From Clostridium_AF sediminicola (GTDB taxonomy: Bacteria > Bacillota > Clostridia > Clostridiales > Clostridiaceae): a DNA stretch of 64,000 bases. Location: contig NZ_BAABMF010000014.1 of the NCBI RefSeq assembly GCF_050402865.1, positions 1 through 64,000 of the forward strand, given 5' to 3'. Made by a program: the position numbers and the translations under genes. The notes beneath the pieces are model-generated. The model made no database searches. It was not told where the DNA came from and worked only from the letters and a program-made list of their open reading frames with translations. The first letter of the stretch is position 1, and each line of letters begins with the position of its first letter. Positions 33,375-42,950 of the stretch are shown in pieces.

Positions 33375-34637
33375 ATGGAAGTTTTAACCGTAGGGGAAAA
33401 GATAAAAAGAGCAAGAGTATATAAAGGATTAACATTAAAAAATCTATGTGGAAAAGACTTATCTGTATCAAAACTCAGCTGTATTGAAAATGGTAAAGTT
33501 AAACCAGAAGAATGGATATTAAAAACGTTGTCAAAAAAATTAGGTATTGACTATTTAAAATTAAAGAAGGGTATTGATGAACAAATAGTAGAAAACATTA
33601 CCCAAATTGAAAAAAATATAAATTTCGATGAAAACAACTATATAAAAAAACTTATGGAATATGCTGAGTTAGCACATAAAAACAAATTTTATTTTTTGGG
33701 TTTTGATTTAACTCATAAACTTTTTGAATTTATGATAGAAAAGAAGAATTTTTGTAAAGTGATTGACATTTTTAGATTACATTATGAGCTTAGTAATAAA
33801 ACATCTGAGCATAATATGATGGTTTATTATTTTGATGCTGCAACATATTTTTATAAAAGTGGAGAATATGTTCAAGCATTAAATTATTATAAATCTATTA
33901 AAGAACAATTAAAAGAAAAAGGATTAAATAATGACAAGCTTATTAATCAAGCTAATTATTATGAATTAATGTGTCATTTTCATTTAAAAAACTATAATGA
34001 AGCATTTGAACTAGGAAAGTTATTAGAGGAGTTAAATAAAAAGGTAGACTGTAAAATAACTAAAGGACAAACAGCTCAAATATTAGGAGTTTTGGCAATA
34101 AGAATGGACAAGTCAAAATGTGAAAAGTATATTGAATTAACATACGAGTGCTATGATAATGATAAATGTCGTAAAGCAGAAGCTTCTTTAGATTTTGCAA
34201 TTGAATTTATTAAGACAGGGCAATATGAAAAAGGGTTAGAATACATAGAAATGTCAGTAGCAGAATATGATAAAACACAAAAGGAAAAGTATGCAGAATT
34301 TCTGATAAAAACTATTGAAATATTGATTGAATTTGATATGGATAAAGATTCGTCTACATATATAGAAACTGCATTAGATTTAGCAATTCAAATAGATAGA
34401 GAAAGATTAATTGAACGAGCTTATTATTTTAAATCAAAATATTTAATAAGGCAGAAAAACTTATATTATGCAGAAATGTATTTAAATCTTTCCTTAGATT
34501 TCTTAAAGAAATTTGCCAATTTAAAAGAAATATATTTTAGATACATGGAAATGGGTAAGTTTTATTATGATATGAAAAATGTAAATGATTCAGTGAAATA
34601 TTTTACTTTAGCTAGAAATATTAAAGATAAACTATAA
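33375..34637 (+). CDS. XRE-family HTH regulator with TPR repeats (second of a pair)
   Basis: A 420-residue paralogue of the preceding gene. ATG 33375 gives MEVLTVGEKIKRARVYKG, which aligns with MEILSLGEKIKRRRKELN of the first copy; a TTG lies one codon upstream. HTH at residues 1-65 is less conserved (LSVSKLSCIENGKVKPEEWIL), and the TPR region (75-420) is strongly diverged in sequence while keeping the helical repeat pattern. A tandem duplication followed by divergence of ligand or operator specificity is the simplest reading. The 94-bp gap to the first gene has no terminator, so they may be co-transcribed. Confidence 0.85.
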   Translation: MEVLTVGEKIKRARVYKGLTLKNLCGKDLSVSKLSCIENGKVKPEEWILKTLSKKLGIDYLKLKKGIDEQIVENITQIEKNINFDENNYIKKLMEYAELAHKNKFYFLGFDLTHKLFEFMIEKKNFCKVIDIFRLHYELSNKTSEHNMMVYYFDAATYFYKSGEYVQALNYYKSIKEQLKEKGLNNDKLINQANYYELMCHFHLKNYNEAFELGKLLEELNKKVDCKITKGQTAQILGVLAIRMDKSKCEKYIELTYECYDNDKCRKAEASLDFAIEFIKTGQYEKGLEYIEMSVAEYDKTQKEKYAEFLIKTIEILIEFDMDKDSSTYIETALDLAIQIDRERLIERAYYFKSKYLIRQKNLYYAEMYLNLSLDFLKKFANLKEIYFRYMEMGKFYYDMKNVNDSVKYFTLARNIKDKL

Positions 34638-34664
34638 AAAGAAGCCGAAAGGCTTCTTTTGTGT
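34637..34664 (+). terminator. Terminator of the regulator pair
   Basis: AAAAGAAGCC and GGCTTCTTTT pair around a GAAA tetraloop. Confidence 0.88.
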
Positions 34665-34671
34665 TTTTAGG

Positions 34672-35918
34672 TATTATAAAAATTCAAAAACAACTAATAT
34701 CCCAATTAAGAATCATAGCGGTGAGATAATTGGGGCTATGGAATCTATAATTGATCATACTGATGTAAAACAAGCTGCAAAAGTTGCTGAGAAGCAAGCA
34801 AAATACCAAAAGGTAGAAGTAAATAAGCTTCTTGAAGATATAGAAAACCTAGCTGAAGGCAAGTTGATATACTTACTGAAATATCTAATGGTAATTTAGA
34901 GGTAGAGACAACGATAGAATATAAAGGAGATTTTGCTGAAATAAAAACTTCTTTAAATAATATAATTGGTTCTTTAAATGAAATTTTATCGGATATAAAT
35001 ACTGCAGCAGAGCAAGTGGCTTCAGGATCAGAACAAGTTTCTCAGTCAAGTGTAGCGCTTTCTCAAGGAGCTACAGAACAAGCAAGTTCTGTTGAGGAAT
35101 TGACAGCGACTATAGAAGAGATAACTGCTCAAACAAAACAAAATGCACAAAATGCAAATAAAGCAAAAGAAATTACAGAGGAAGCTAAAGTAGGAGCAGC
35201 GAGTGGGAATGTTGAAATGCAAAAAATGCTGGAAGCAATGGAAGGAATTAATGAATCTTCAAAAAATATTTCTAAGATAATTAAAGTTATTGATGAAATT
35301 GCTTTCCAAACAAATATATTATCTCTTAATGCTGCAGTTGAAGCTGCAAGAGCAGGGGAACATGGGAAAGGGTTTGCTGTAGTGGCTGAAGAAGTAAGAA
35401 ATCTTGCATCACGTTCAGCAAATGCAGCAAAAGAAACAACACAATTAATAGAAGGTTCTATTAACAATGTTCAAGAGGGTACTAAAATTGCTAACAATAC
35501 AGCGGAAGCTCTTTATAAAATTGTGGAAGGTGCCTCAAAAGCGGCAAATTTAGTGGGAGACATTGCAGTTGCTTCTAATGAACAAGCTATTGGAGTTAAT
35601 CAGGTAAATGAAGGAATAAATCTAATAGCTAATGTTGTACAAAATACTTCTGCAACATCAGAAGAAACAGCTTCAGCTTGTGAAGAGCTTTTAAGTCAAG
35701 CAGAAATGCTCAAAAATCAAGTGGGTAAATTTAAACTAAAAAATCAAAATGAAACATTTGATTATAAAGGTATGGACGAGATTAATCCTCAAGTACTTAG
35801 AATTCTCCAAGATATGAGTATAGAATATAAGGATATCTGTATTCAATCTGGAAAAGAAAAAACAAAGGATGATGTACAGACAATCTTATTAAGTGATTCA
35901 GAATTTGAGAAGTACTAG
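34672..35918 (+). pseudogene. Decayed PAS-type methyl-accepting chemotaxis protein
   Basis: Remnant of a chemoreceptor. From about 34672 one frame encodes the end of a PAS-like domain and a linker (IPIKNHSGEIIGAM, then VAEKQAKYQKVEVNKLLEDI). Near 34862 the frame shifts by one base loss or two gained, and the sequence continues (LTEISNGNLEVETTIEYKG) into an intact signalling domain with IDEIAFQTNILSLNAAVEAA and the hairpin tip GEHGKGFAVVAEEVRNLA. It has no start codon or ribosome site before the remnant and no membrane segments. The last 300 residues remain open from ATG 35016 and could in theory make a cytoplasmic fragment. The C-terminus SEFEKY matches DNEFDKY of the intact receptor downstream, so the two are duplicates. 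Confidence 0.8.
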
Positions 35919-35956
35919 TAGATAATTATTCTTATTGATTTATAAAGAAATTAAGA

Positions 35957-36010
35957 AAACTAATTTTTGAAAACTTGAAACTAAGTTTTTAGAAATTAGT
36001 TTATTTATAT
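35957..36010 (+). terminator. Terminator after the receptor remnant
   Basis: AAACTAATTT, then AAAACTT, pair with AAGTTTT and AAATTAGTTT with a small internal loop, followed by ATTTATATTT. Confidence 0.75.
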
Positions 36011-36136
36011 TTAATAATATTTAGCGTATTAGTTTAGCTATATTATAATAGCCGTAATGTAAAGATTACTAAGAAAATTATGAGAATGATAAAGTTCAAA
36101 AATTCATAAAAAGTTCATTAATATGTAACAAATGTC

Positions 36137-36165
36137 TTGGAATAGTTTAAATTATATAATATAAT
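36137..36165 (+). promoter_or_regulatory. cheW promoter
   Basis: TTGGAA, 17 bp, TATAAT in the 310-bp gap before cheW. The rest of the gap is a terminator and AT-rich sequence. Confidence 0.6.
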
Positions 36166-36231
36166 ATTAAATAATAGTATCTTTAATATAATTTAAAAAA
36201 AAATTAAACAAACGCGAAAAGGGGTGACATT

Positions 36232-36723
36232 ATGCGACGAAAAAATATTGAAGAGCAGTTTGAACAAAATGAGGATACACAAAAGGGTAAATTTCTTACT
36301 TTTTCATTGGGAAAAGAATTATATGGTATTGGAATTTTGCATGTTACAGAAATAGTCGGAATTCAACCAGTTACAGAAGTTCCAGAATTGCCAGAATATA
36401 TAAAAGGAATTATAAATTTAAGGGGAAACATTATTCCTGTTATGGATGTAAGGGTGAAATTCAAAAAAAATGTAGTAGAGTATAATGACAGAACCTGTAT
36501 TATTGTCATAGATACTGGGAAAATAGCTATAGGGCTAATAGTTGATGAAGTATCAGAAGTTCTTTCTATTCCAGATAAAGATATTATTTCGCCGCCAAAA
36601 ATCAATAAATCAGGGAAAAAGTATATTAAAAATATAGGAAAAATAGAAAATAATATCATATTGATTTTAGATTGTGAAAAACTATTAGATGAAGAAGTAG
36701 TAGATAGTCTCTCGAATTTATGA
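36232..36723 (+). CDS. cheW: Chemotaxis coupling protein CheW
   Basis: A 163-residue CheW that bridges receptors and the CheA kinase. After a 20-residue charged extension the two SH3-like subdomains run FLTFSLGKELYGI, VTEVPELPEYIKGIINLRGNIIPVMDVR (the conserved core) and IAIGLIVDEVSEVLSI. The ATG follows AGGGGTGAC. No cheA, cheY or flagellar gene is in the window; the receptor gene 90 bp downstream is the evident partner, so this is a receptor-CheW accessory cassette that feeds a core system encoded elsewhere. Confidence 0.93.
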   Translation: MRRKNIEEQFEQNEDTQKGKFLTFSLGKELYGIGILHVTEIVGIQPVTEVPELPEYIKGIINLRGNIIPVMDVRVKFKKNVVEYNDRTCIIVIDTGKIAIGLIVDEVSEVLSIPDKDIISPPKINKSGKKYIKNIGKIENNIILILDCEKLLDEEVVDSLSNL

Positions 36724-36813
36724 TTTTAGATAACGAAGTTTCAAAGCTTATTGATTATAAATATAATGCTCGTAAATAATTGTAATATGATGAAATTAGA
36801 AGGGGGACTTAAA

Positions 36814-38877
36814 ATGTTGAAATTTTTTAAAAGAAAAATTGCCAGAAAATTAAGTGCGATGATTGCAATATCTATAGTAAGTATATTTATTATAACTGGA
36901 TTTCTTATATATAATAGTGTACGAACAGAATTATTAGAAGATATAGAAAGAGAAATAGATTTGACTTCAGAAGTGGTGGTTAACAATATAGCAACAATAT
37001 TTGAACAAAATAAAGCTATTACAAAGCAAATGGCAACAAATAACGAATTGACAAGCTATTTGAAAGAAGTTAGTAATAGAGAGGAAATTATAACTCACCC
37101 ATTGCATGATTCTATAGCAAAAACTCTTAAAAGTATAAGGGAATCCAATGATTTATTGGCGGTTACATGGATTGCAAACTACGAAACAAACTTTTTTATT
37201 GGTGACAATGGAGAAATATCCAATAAAGATTATGATGTTAAGGTAAGACCGTGGTATAATATAGCAAATTCTACTAATGGGGTAGGATTTACTGACCCTT
37301 ATAAGGATTTAGCGACAGGAGAAGTTATGGTTACAGGAGTACAAGCTATACGAGACAATAATGAAATAATTGGTGTAGTGAGTTCGTCTATAGCATTAGA
37401 CAGTATACCGGGTATCATGGAGCAATATAAAATTGGGAAAAAAGGAAAAAATATTTTAGTATCAGCTGAGGGGACGTATATTTACACAGAAGATTCCTCT
37501 AAAGTAATTAATGAAAAAGCTACAGATGATAGCGTTTTAAAAGAATATGTAACAGCGGCTCTTAATGGAGAAAGTGATATCAAAAAAGTAACTTATAATG
37601 AAGTAAAATATTATTTGGCATATGAACCAATAAATATTAATGGATGGGCAGTTTTATCTCTTGTAAATGAAAATGAGATGATGACTCCCTTAAATCGTAC
37701 AATACTAAATTTAATTGTTTCATTTATAATTGCTTGTTTAGCATTAATTGCTTTAAATTATTTTATTATAGCAAAAAATATGAAAGCTATAGAGCAAGCA
37801 ACAGAGCATAGTAAAATGATGGCTGGTGGTGATTTTACTATAGACATTCCAAAAGTATTTTTAAATAGACAAGATGAAGTTGGTGATTTGGCTAAGGCTT
37901 TTGAATCTTTGGCAAATAATATGAATGAAGTACTCTCGAATATTAATGAAGCTTCGGAACAAGTTGCTTCGGGTTCTAGACAAGTATCTGATTCTAGTAT
38001 AGCTTTATCCCAAGGAGCTACTGAGCAAGCAAGTTCTATCGAACAATTAACAGCTTCTATCGAACAAATTGCTTCACAAACAAGACATAATGCGGAAAAT
38101 GCTAATGAAGCAAAGGGGATTACTGAGGAAGCTAAAGTGAATGCTGCAGAAGGTAATCTAGAAATGCAGAAAATGTTAGAAGCAATGGGAGAAATAAATA
38201 ATTCTTCAAAAAATATTTCAAAAATCATTAAGGTTATTGATGAGATTGCATTCCAAACTAACATATTAGCTTTAAATGCAGCAGTTGAAGCTGCGAGAGC
38301 TGGAGAGCATGGTAAAGGATTTGCAGTAGTTGCAGAGGAAGTAAGGAATCTTGCAGCACGTTCAGCAAATGCAGCAAAAGAAACAACAGCATTAATAGAA
38401 GGCTCTATTGATAAAGTTCAAGATGGTACTAAAATTGCTAACAATACAGCAGAAGCTCTTTATAAAATAGTTGAAGGTGTTTCAAAAGCTACAAATTTAG
38501 TAGGAAATATTGCGGTAGCATCAAATGAGCAAGCTATTGGGGTTGATCAAGTAAATCAAGGGGTTAATCAAATAGCAAGTGTTGTACAAACTACTTCGGC
38601 AACATCTGAAGAAACGGCTTCTGCAAGTGAACAGCTTTCAAGCCAAGCTGAAATGCTTAAAGAACAAGTTAGTGCATTTAAACTTAAAAAAAATAATCAA
38701 TCATCCGATTTTGAAAAAATGAAAGAATTGAAGGATTTAAACCCTGATGTTTTGAAAATGATTGAAAGTATGAGGGAAAAGAATAATAGTGTTTCTAAGG
38801 AATTTGATAACAAAAATGAAGATTTAACACAACCTGTAAAAATTGAATTAAGTGATAATGAATTTGATAAATATTAA
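36814..38877 (+). CDS. Methyl-accepting chemotaxis protein with Cache sensor
   Basis: A 687-residue transmembrane chemoreceptor. ATG 36814 is chosen because AGGGGG lies just upstream and the product starts with a basic segment and helix (MLKFFKRKIARKLSAM); an earlier in-frame ATG lacks a site. The first membrane helix is about 17-37, a double-Cache periplasmic domain spans about 40-285 (VRPWYNIANST, GFTDPYKDLATGEVMVTGVQAI), the second helix is about 290-310, HAMP follows, and the signalling domain peaks at IDEIAFQTNILALNAAVEAA and GEHGKGFAVVAEEVRNLA. No CheB/CheR pentapeptide is seen. Cache domains often bind amino or organic acids. It is the intact member of a three-copy cluster. Confidence 0.93.
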   Translation: MLKFFKRKIARKLSAMIAISIVSIFIITGFLIYNSVRTELLEDIEREIDLTSEVVVNNIATIFEQNKAITKQMATNNELTSYLKEVSNREEIITHPLHDSIAKTLKSIRESNDLLAVTWIANYETNFFIGDNGEISNKDYDVKVRPWYNIANSTNGVGFTDPYKDLATGEVMVTGVQAIRDNNEIIGVVSSSIALDSIPGIMEQYKIGKKGKNILVSAEGTYIYTEDSSKVINEKATDDSVLKEYVTAALNGESDIKKVTYNEVKYYLAYEPININGWAVLSLVNENEMMTPLNRTILNLIVSFIIACLALIALNYFIIAKNMKAIEQATEHSKMMAGGDFTIDIPKVFLNRQDEVGDLAKAFESLANNMNEVLSNINEASEQVASGSRQVSDSSIALSQGATEQASSIEQLTASIEQIASQTRHNAENANEAKGITEEAKVNAAEGNLEMQKMLEAMGEINNSSKNISKIIKVIDEIAFQTNILALNAAVEAARAGEHGKGFAVVAEEVRNLAARSANAAKETTALIEGSIDKVQDGTKIANNTAEALYKIVEGVSKATNLVGNIAVASNEQAIGVDQVNQGVNQIASVVQTTSATSEETASASEQLSSQAEMLKEQVSAFKLKKNNQSSDFEKMKELKDLNPDVLKMIESMREKNNSVSKEFDNKNEDLTQPVKIELSDNEFDKY

Positions 38878-38976
38878 TAGGGGACGTTAAGATGGTACGA
38901 TTCTTGAAAAGTGAAAGGGTCACTTCTTAAGGAAGATTTAAAAGGTACATTATATAAAATAGAAGTTGTAGGATAG

Positions 38977-39006
38977 TAGGGCATCGATTTTGGTGCCCTA
39001 TTTTTA
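38977..39006 (+). terminator. Receptor gene terminator
   Basis: TAGGGCATC and GGTGCCCTA pair around GATTTT, followed by TTTTT. Confidence 0.8.
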
Positions 39007-39073
39007 GGACAACTTAGTAATTTAAAAATAAATTTCAATATTTATTAGATAGCATAATCAGAGGAGTGACAAT

Positions 39074-39750
39074 ACGAAAAATCAGTTAAGAAAAGATATT
39101 GAAGAAAAAATATCTTTAAATTCGAAAAGAATAGTTGATGATATATCTAATGTATTTGAGGCAGTTGAAATCATATCTAATCAATCTGTAACAAATAAAC
39201 AAATAACTGAGTATATAAAAGGAGTTAGTCGTAGAGAAAAGATTTGAACACATCCATTATATGAACCGGTGAAAGAAAGACTTAAGGATATAAAAGAGTC
39301 AGAAGATTTTTTATCTGGTACATGGATTGCAAATTATATTGATGAAATAGCATTCCAAACAAATATACTTGCCTTAAATGCTGCGGTTGAAGCTGCAAGA
39401 GCCTGAGAACATGGTAAAGGTTTTGCGGTAGTTGCAGAAGAAGTGAGAAATCTTGCAGCGCGCTCAGCAAATGCAGTAAAAGAAACAACAGCATTAATAG
39501 AGGGTTCTAAAATTGCTAACAATACAGCAGAGGCTCTTTATAAAATAGTTGAAGGTGTTTCAAAAGCTACAAATTTAGTAAATGATATTGCGGAAGCATC
39601 TAATGAACAAGCCATCGGTGTTAATCAAATAGCAAATTAACGCATTTAAACTTAAAAAGAATAATAGTGATACCACTAATAATATTGAAAATAGAGACAA
39701 AGATATAACACATTTATCTAGAATTGAATTAAGCTAAAACTAATTTGAAA
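39074..39750 (+). pseudogene. Decayed chemoreceptor with internal deletion
   Basis: Third receptor copy. The frame from 39074 matches the start of the intact receptor (LRKDIEEKISLNSKRIVDDI, VSRREKI-stop-THPLY, LSGTWIANY), then near 39341 jumps straight to IDEIAFQTNILALNAAVEAA, so the rest of the Cache domain, second helix, HAMP and half the signalling domain are deleted. In-frame UGA codons lie at 39245-39247 and 39404-39406 and later stops follow; a six- to nine-codon gap removes part of EGSIDKVQDGTKIAN. Its end still resembles RIELSDNEFDKY. The first membrane helix and start are missing. It is not functional. Confidence 0.85.
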
Positions 39751-39805
39751 ACAGAAGGGGACAGATCTCAACTTTGCAGAAAGTTGAGACCCGTCCCCTT
39801 CTGTA
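39751..39805. repeat. REP-like palindrome 1
   Basis: ACAGAAGGGGAC-AGATCTCAACTTT pairs with AAAGTTGAGA-CCCGTCCCCTTCTGT around GCAG. It carries the GGGAC...CTCAACTTT motif found at five other places and touches the stop codon of the minus-strand GYF gene. Confidence 0.8.
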
Positions 39806-40102
39806 CTAAAACTTACTAATAGCTAAAAAAGCTAGTATTGATACACAAGCTAATGTTAAAATTACAAAAAAAAGTTTTTGAATAGAAAGCTTGGCTTTCT
39901 TTAGCTTGAATTCTTCAGGTAAGTTCAAGCATTCCAAGAAGATATCTACTTTGTGTGCAGGTAGCCAACTTGTCATTCCATCTTTCCATATTAACGTAAT
40001 ATGCTCAAGTTCTTTCATTTTGAATTTCTCTTTAAGTTCATTTTCTGATAAAGGACCATATTTATGCTCATTCAAATAATAAAACCATTTCTTTTCTATC
40101 AT
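39806..40102 (-). CDS. GYF-domain (DUF4339) small membrane protein
   Basis: A 98-residue protein. Residues 5-50 form a GYF_2 domain: KKWFYYLNEHKYGPLSENELKEKF, then ITLIWKDGMTSWLPA, with the GPLS turn and W-P residues typical of the family. A single membrane helix lies near the C-terminus (LFFVILTLACVSILAFLAI). GYF domains bind proline-rich peptides, but bacterial versions have no assigned partner. The ATG follows AAGAGGTGAT. The stop codon abuts REP palindrome 1. It is monocistronic. Confidence 0.82.
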   Translation of the reverse strand: MIEKKWFYYLNEHKYGPLSENELKEKFKMKELEHITLIWKDGMTSWLPAHKVDIFLECLNLPEEFKLKKAKLSIQKLFFVILTLACVSILAFLAISKF

Positions 40103-40442
40103 ATAATCACCTCTTAATAAAACTCCTAAAAAAATTATACCTTAATTTCAATAAATTTACTACGATGTAATTTATCTGCTTTTGTCAAATACAGAAAAAA
40201 ATTTAAATAATATTTTCTATTTGTTATAGATACACTGAATTTAGTATTTAAAATTTGCCTAAATTAAATTTTGTAGAAATATATTGCTTATTATTTAAAA
40301 AAATACCAATTTTTATACAAATACAGAAGTTTTACAAAAGTACTTTATACAAAAAAAGACTAAATATGGTATAATATTTAATGTTAAGATATCGAGGAGT
40401 TAAAAAAGTCATTTTTAGCTTTAAATCATAATGGAGGGATAA
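40103..40442 (+). promoter_or_regulatory. Intergenic region with promoter of the sugar kinase operon
   Basis: AT-rich, no gene seen. TGGTATAAT ending at 40375 is an extended -10 box about 70 bp before the kinase start; the -35 region has only TTTATA at an unfavourable 20-bp distance. Confidence 0.45.
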
Positions 40443-41555
40443 ATGATTAATAAAGATTATTTTATTTTTAAAGATATTGTTGACAAGTTTGTATTTGTGG
40501 GTGAATTTATAGATGTAAAACCTTTTGGTAAAGGACATATTAATGATACCTTTGAAGTACATTTTAAGAAAGAAAATAATTTAATTCATAGATATATAAT
40601 TCAAAGAATCAATATAGATGTATTTAAATCTCCTAAAAACTTAATGGAAAATATTGAGAATGTAACTAATCATTTAAGGAAAAAGATAATCGAACAAGGA
40701 GGAGATTGTAACCGTGAGACTCTAAATGTAATTAAAACGATAAATGGTAGTAATTTATATAAAAGTAGTGAAGGTGACTATTGGAGAAGCTATATTGCTA
40801 TTGAAGGTGCTAAAACATATCAAGTAGTTGAAAATTTAGACCATTTTTATAATGCAGGAAGGGCTCTTGGAAAGTTTCAGGAAATGCTTCTAGACTTTCC
40901 AGTTAAAACATTACACGAGAGTATACCAGATTTTCATAATACTAAAAAAAGGTATAAGGATTTCTTAATGGCAGTTAGTAATGATGTAATGGATAGGGTT
41001 AAATATATTAGAAATGAAATAGATTTTGTTATGAAACGAGCTGAAGAGACTGATGTTCTTATAAGTCTTCAAAAGCAAGGGAAACTTAAAACTAGGGTTA
41101 CACACAATGATACGAAATTTAATAATGTCATGATTGATGATATTACAGGAGAAGGAATATGCATTCTGGACCTTGATACGGTGATGCCTGGATTATCATT
41201 ATATGATTTTGGGGATTCTATACGCTCTGGAGCAAACCCAGCAGAAGAAGATGAAAGAGATTTATCAAAAGTGTGCATGGATATTAATCTATTTGAAAGC
41301 TATACAAAAGGTTATCTTGAAGTTTTTGGGCAGGCTCTTTCTAAAATAGAATTAGAACACTTACCTTTTTCAGCTAAACTTATGACTTTCGAATGTGGGA
41401 TGAGATTTTTAACGGATTACATTAATGGGGATGTATACTTCAAAATTCATAGGAAAAATCATAATTTAGACAGAGCTAGAACACAGTTTAAGATGGTGGA
41501 AGATATGGAAGAAAAATTTGAAGAAATGAAGAAAATCGTAAATTATTTAGCTTAG
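40443..41555 (+). CDS. NahK-like sugar 1-kinase (APH-family phosphotransferase)
   Basis: A 370-residue kinase of the aminoglycoside-phosphotransferase fold. The nucleotide loop is near residues 24-40 (PFGKGHINDTFEV), the catalytic loop is THNDTKFNNVMIDD (near 220-233) and the metal-binding Asp lies in ILDLDTVMPGLSLYDFGDSIR. These signatures match N-acetylhexosamine 1-kinases such as bifidobacterial NahK, which make GlcNAc-1-P or GalNAc-1-P for UDP-sugar synthesis. The next gene is galE, as in the bifidobacterial pathway, which supports the call. No lacto-N-biose phosphorylase is present, so the source of hexosamine is not shown. GGAGGG precedes the ATG. Confidence 0.8.
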   Translation: MINKDYFIFKDIVDKFVFVGEFIDVKPFGKGHINDTFEVHFKKENNLIHRYIIQRINIDVFKSPKNLMENIENVTNHLRKKIIEQGGDCNRETLNVIKTINGSNLYKSSEGDYWRSYIAIEGAKTYQVVENLDHFYNAGRALGKFQEMLLDFPVKTLHESIPDFHNTKKRYKDFLMAVSNDVMDRVKYIRNEIDFVMKRAEETDVLISLQKQGKLKTRVTHNDTKFNNVMIDDITGEGICILDLDTVMPGLSLYDFGDSIRSGANPAEEDERDLSKVCMDINLFESYTKGYLEVFGQALSKIELEHLPFSAKLMTFECGMRFLTDYINGDVYFKIHRKNHNLDRARTQFKMVEDMEEKFEEMKKIVNYLA

Positions 41556-41745
41556 TTTATTAACTGTAGTAACTAAAGGACTGTATAAATAAGTAAAATA
41601 TGAATCTTTACAATCTTAATCAAACCATGGTAAAGTATTGTTGTATATGGGACGAATTTACAAATAACCCTAATAAATAATTTATATATCGTTAAAAAAT
41701 GTTTTTGTTTAAATAGTATTTATTCACAATAACAGGAGGTATTAT

Positions 41746-42759
41746 ATGGTGATATTAGTAACAGGTGGTGCAGGTTATATTGGAAGTCATACCTGTGTAG
41801 AATTACTAAAAGAAGGATATGAAATAATTATTGTTGATAATCTTATTAATAGTAATATTGAAGCTTTGTCGAGAGTTAAGAAGATTACAGGCAAAGATTT
41901 TAAATTCTACGAAGTAGATTTGCTTGACAAAAAAGCTCTAGAAGATATTTTTAAATCTAATAATATAGATTCAGTTATACATTTTGCTGGTCTTAAGGCT
42001 GTGGGAGAATCGGTAACTATACCACTTAAGTATTATAATAATAATATAATTAGTACATTGAATTTATGTGAAATTATGAAAAAATATAATGTGAATAATT
42101 TAGTATTTAGTTCATCAGCAACTGTTTATGGGGATCCTCACACAGTACCTATAAATGAAGAATTTCCTTTGAGTGCAACTAATCCTTATGGGAGAACGAA
42201 GTTAATGATAGAGGAGATTTTAAGGGATTTATATAAATCTGATAGTAGTTGGAATATAGGAATTTTACGTTATTTTAATCCAGTAGGAGCTCATGAAAGT
42301 GGAATGATAGGTGAAGACCCAAATGGAATTCCGAATAATTTGGTTCCGTATATATCTCAAGTTGCTGTTGGTAAACTAAAAAAACTTAGTGTATTTGGAA
42401 GTGATTACGAAACACATGATGGAACTGGAGTTAGAGATTACATACATGTAGTAGATTTAGCTATAGGACATTTGAAGACATTACAAAAACTAAACAGCAA
42501 TCCAGGAATAGTTACTTATAACTTAGGTACAGGAAAAGGGTATAGTGTTCTAGAGATGATTGAAGCGTTTCAAAAAGAATCAAGTAAGGATATTTCATAT
42601 GAATTTGTAGATAGAAGACCTGGAGATATAGCAGCATGCTATGCAGATAATACTCTTGCAAAGAAGGAACTTGGATTTGAAGCAATTAAAACATTAGATG
42701 ATATGTGTAGGGATTCGTGGCGTTGGCAATCAAAGAACCCTAATGGATATGGAGAATAG
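41746..42759 (+). CDS. galE: UDP-glucose 4-epimerase
   Basis: A 337-residue short-chain dehydrogenase/reductase-type epimerase that interconverts UDP-glucose and UDP-galactose, and in some enzymes the N-acetyl forms. GGAGYIGSH (residues 7-15) is the NAD-binding motif; SSSATVYGDP holds the catalytic Ser, YGRTK the Tyr-x3-Lys pair, followed by RYFNPVGAHESG. Length is normal. AGGAGGT precedes the ATG. It follows the NahK-like kinase by 190 bp in the same direction and ends in a terminator, so the two probably supply nucleotide sugars for polysaccharide or glycan salvage; galU at 60289 would complete the route. Confidence 0.95.
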   Translation: MVILVTGGAGYIGSHTCVELLKEGYEIIIVDNLINSNIEALSRVKKITGKDFKFYEVDLLDKKALEDIFKSNNIDSVIHFAGLKAVGESVTIPLKYYNNNIISTLNLCEIMKKYNVNNLVFSSSATVYGDPHTVPINEEFPLSATNPYGRTKLMIEEILRDLYKSDSSWNIGILRYFNPVGAHESGMIGEDPNGIPNNLVPYISQVAVGKLKKLSVFGSDYETHDGTGVRDYIHVVDLAIGHLKTLQKLNSNPGIVTYNLGTGKGYSVLEMIEAFQKESSKDISYEFVDRRPGDIAACYADNTLAKKELGFEAIKTLDDMCRDSWRWQSKNPNGYGE

Positions 42760-42760
42760 A

Positions 42761-42790
42761 AAAATCGACCCAATAAGGTCGGTTTTTTTT
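42761..42790 (+). terminator. galE terminator
   Basis: TCGACC and GGTCGG pair around CAATAA, followed by a run of T. Confidence 0.85.
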
Positions 42791-42887
42791 GAAAAATTTT
42801 AAGCATTTGTTTCAACTTAAGATAAAAAGAGTTATTTAAATGATATGAAAATTTAATATTACTATAATTTCTACTAATTACTTTAAA

Positions 42888-42917
42888 TTGACAAAATAGT
42901 AAGGGGTATATTATAAT
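42888..42917 (+). promoter_or_regulatory. Promoter of the EAL-domain gene
   Basis: TTGACA, 18 bp, TATAAT, about 35 bp before the start codon. Confidence 0.7.
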
Positions 42918-42950
42918 ATTATTAAAAATTATATTCAAATTGGAGGAAAT

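Noticed and set aside
35016..35918. A separate short chemoreceptor gene starting at ATG 35016
   Set aside because: No ribosome site lies before this ATG, and the same frame continues upstream into receptor sequence to the frameshift near 34862, so it is the tail of a pseudogene.
39245..39406. In-frame UGA codons in the third chemoreceptor copy read as selenocysteine
   Set aside because: They replace an Ile-type residue and a Gly in conserved segments, lack hairpins, and the copy also has deletions and further stops, so decay explains them.
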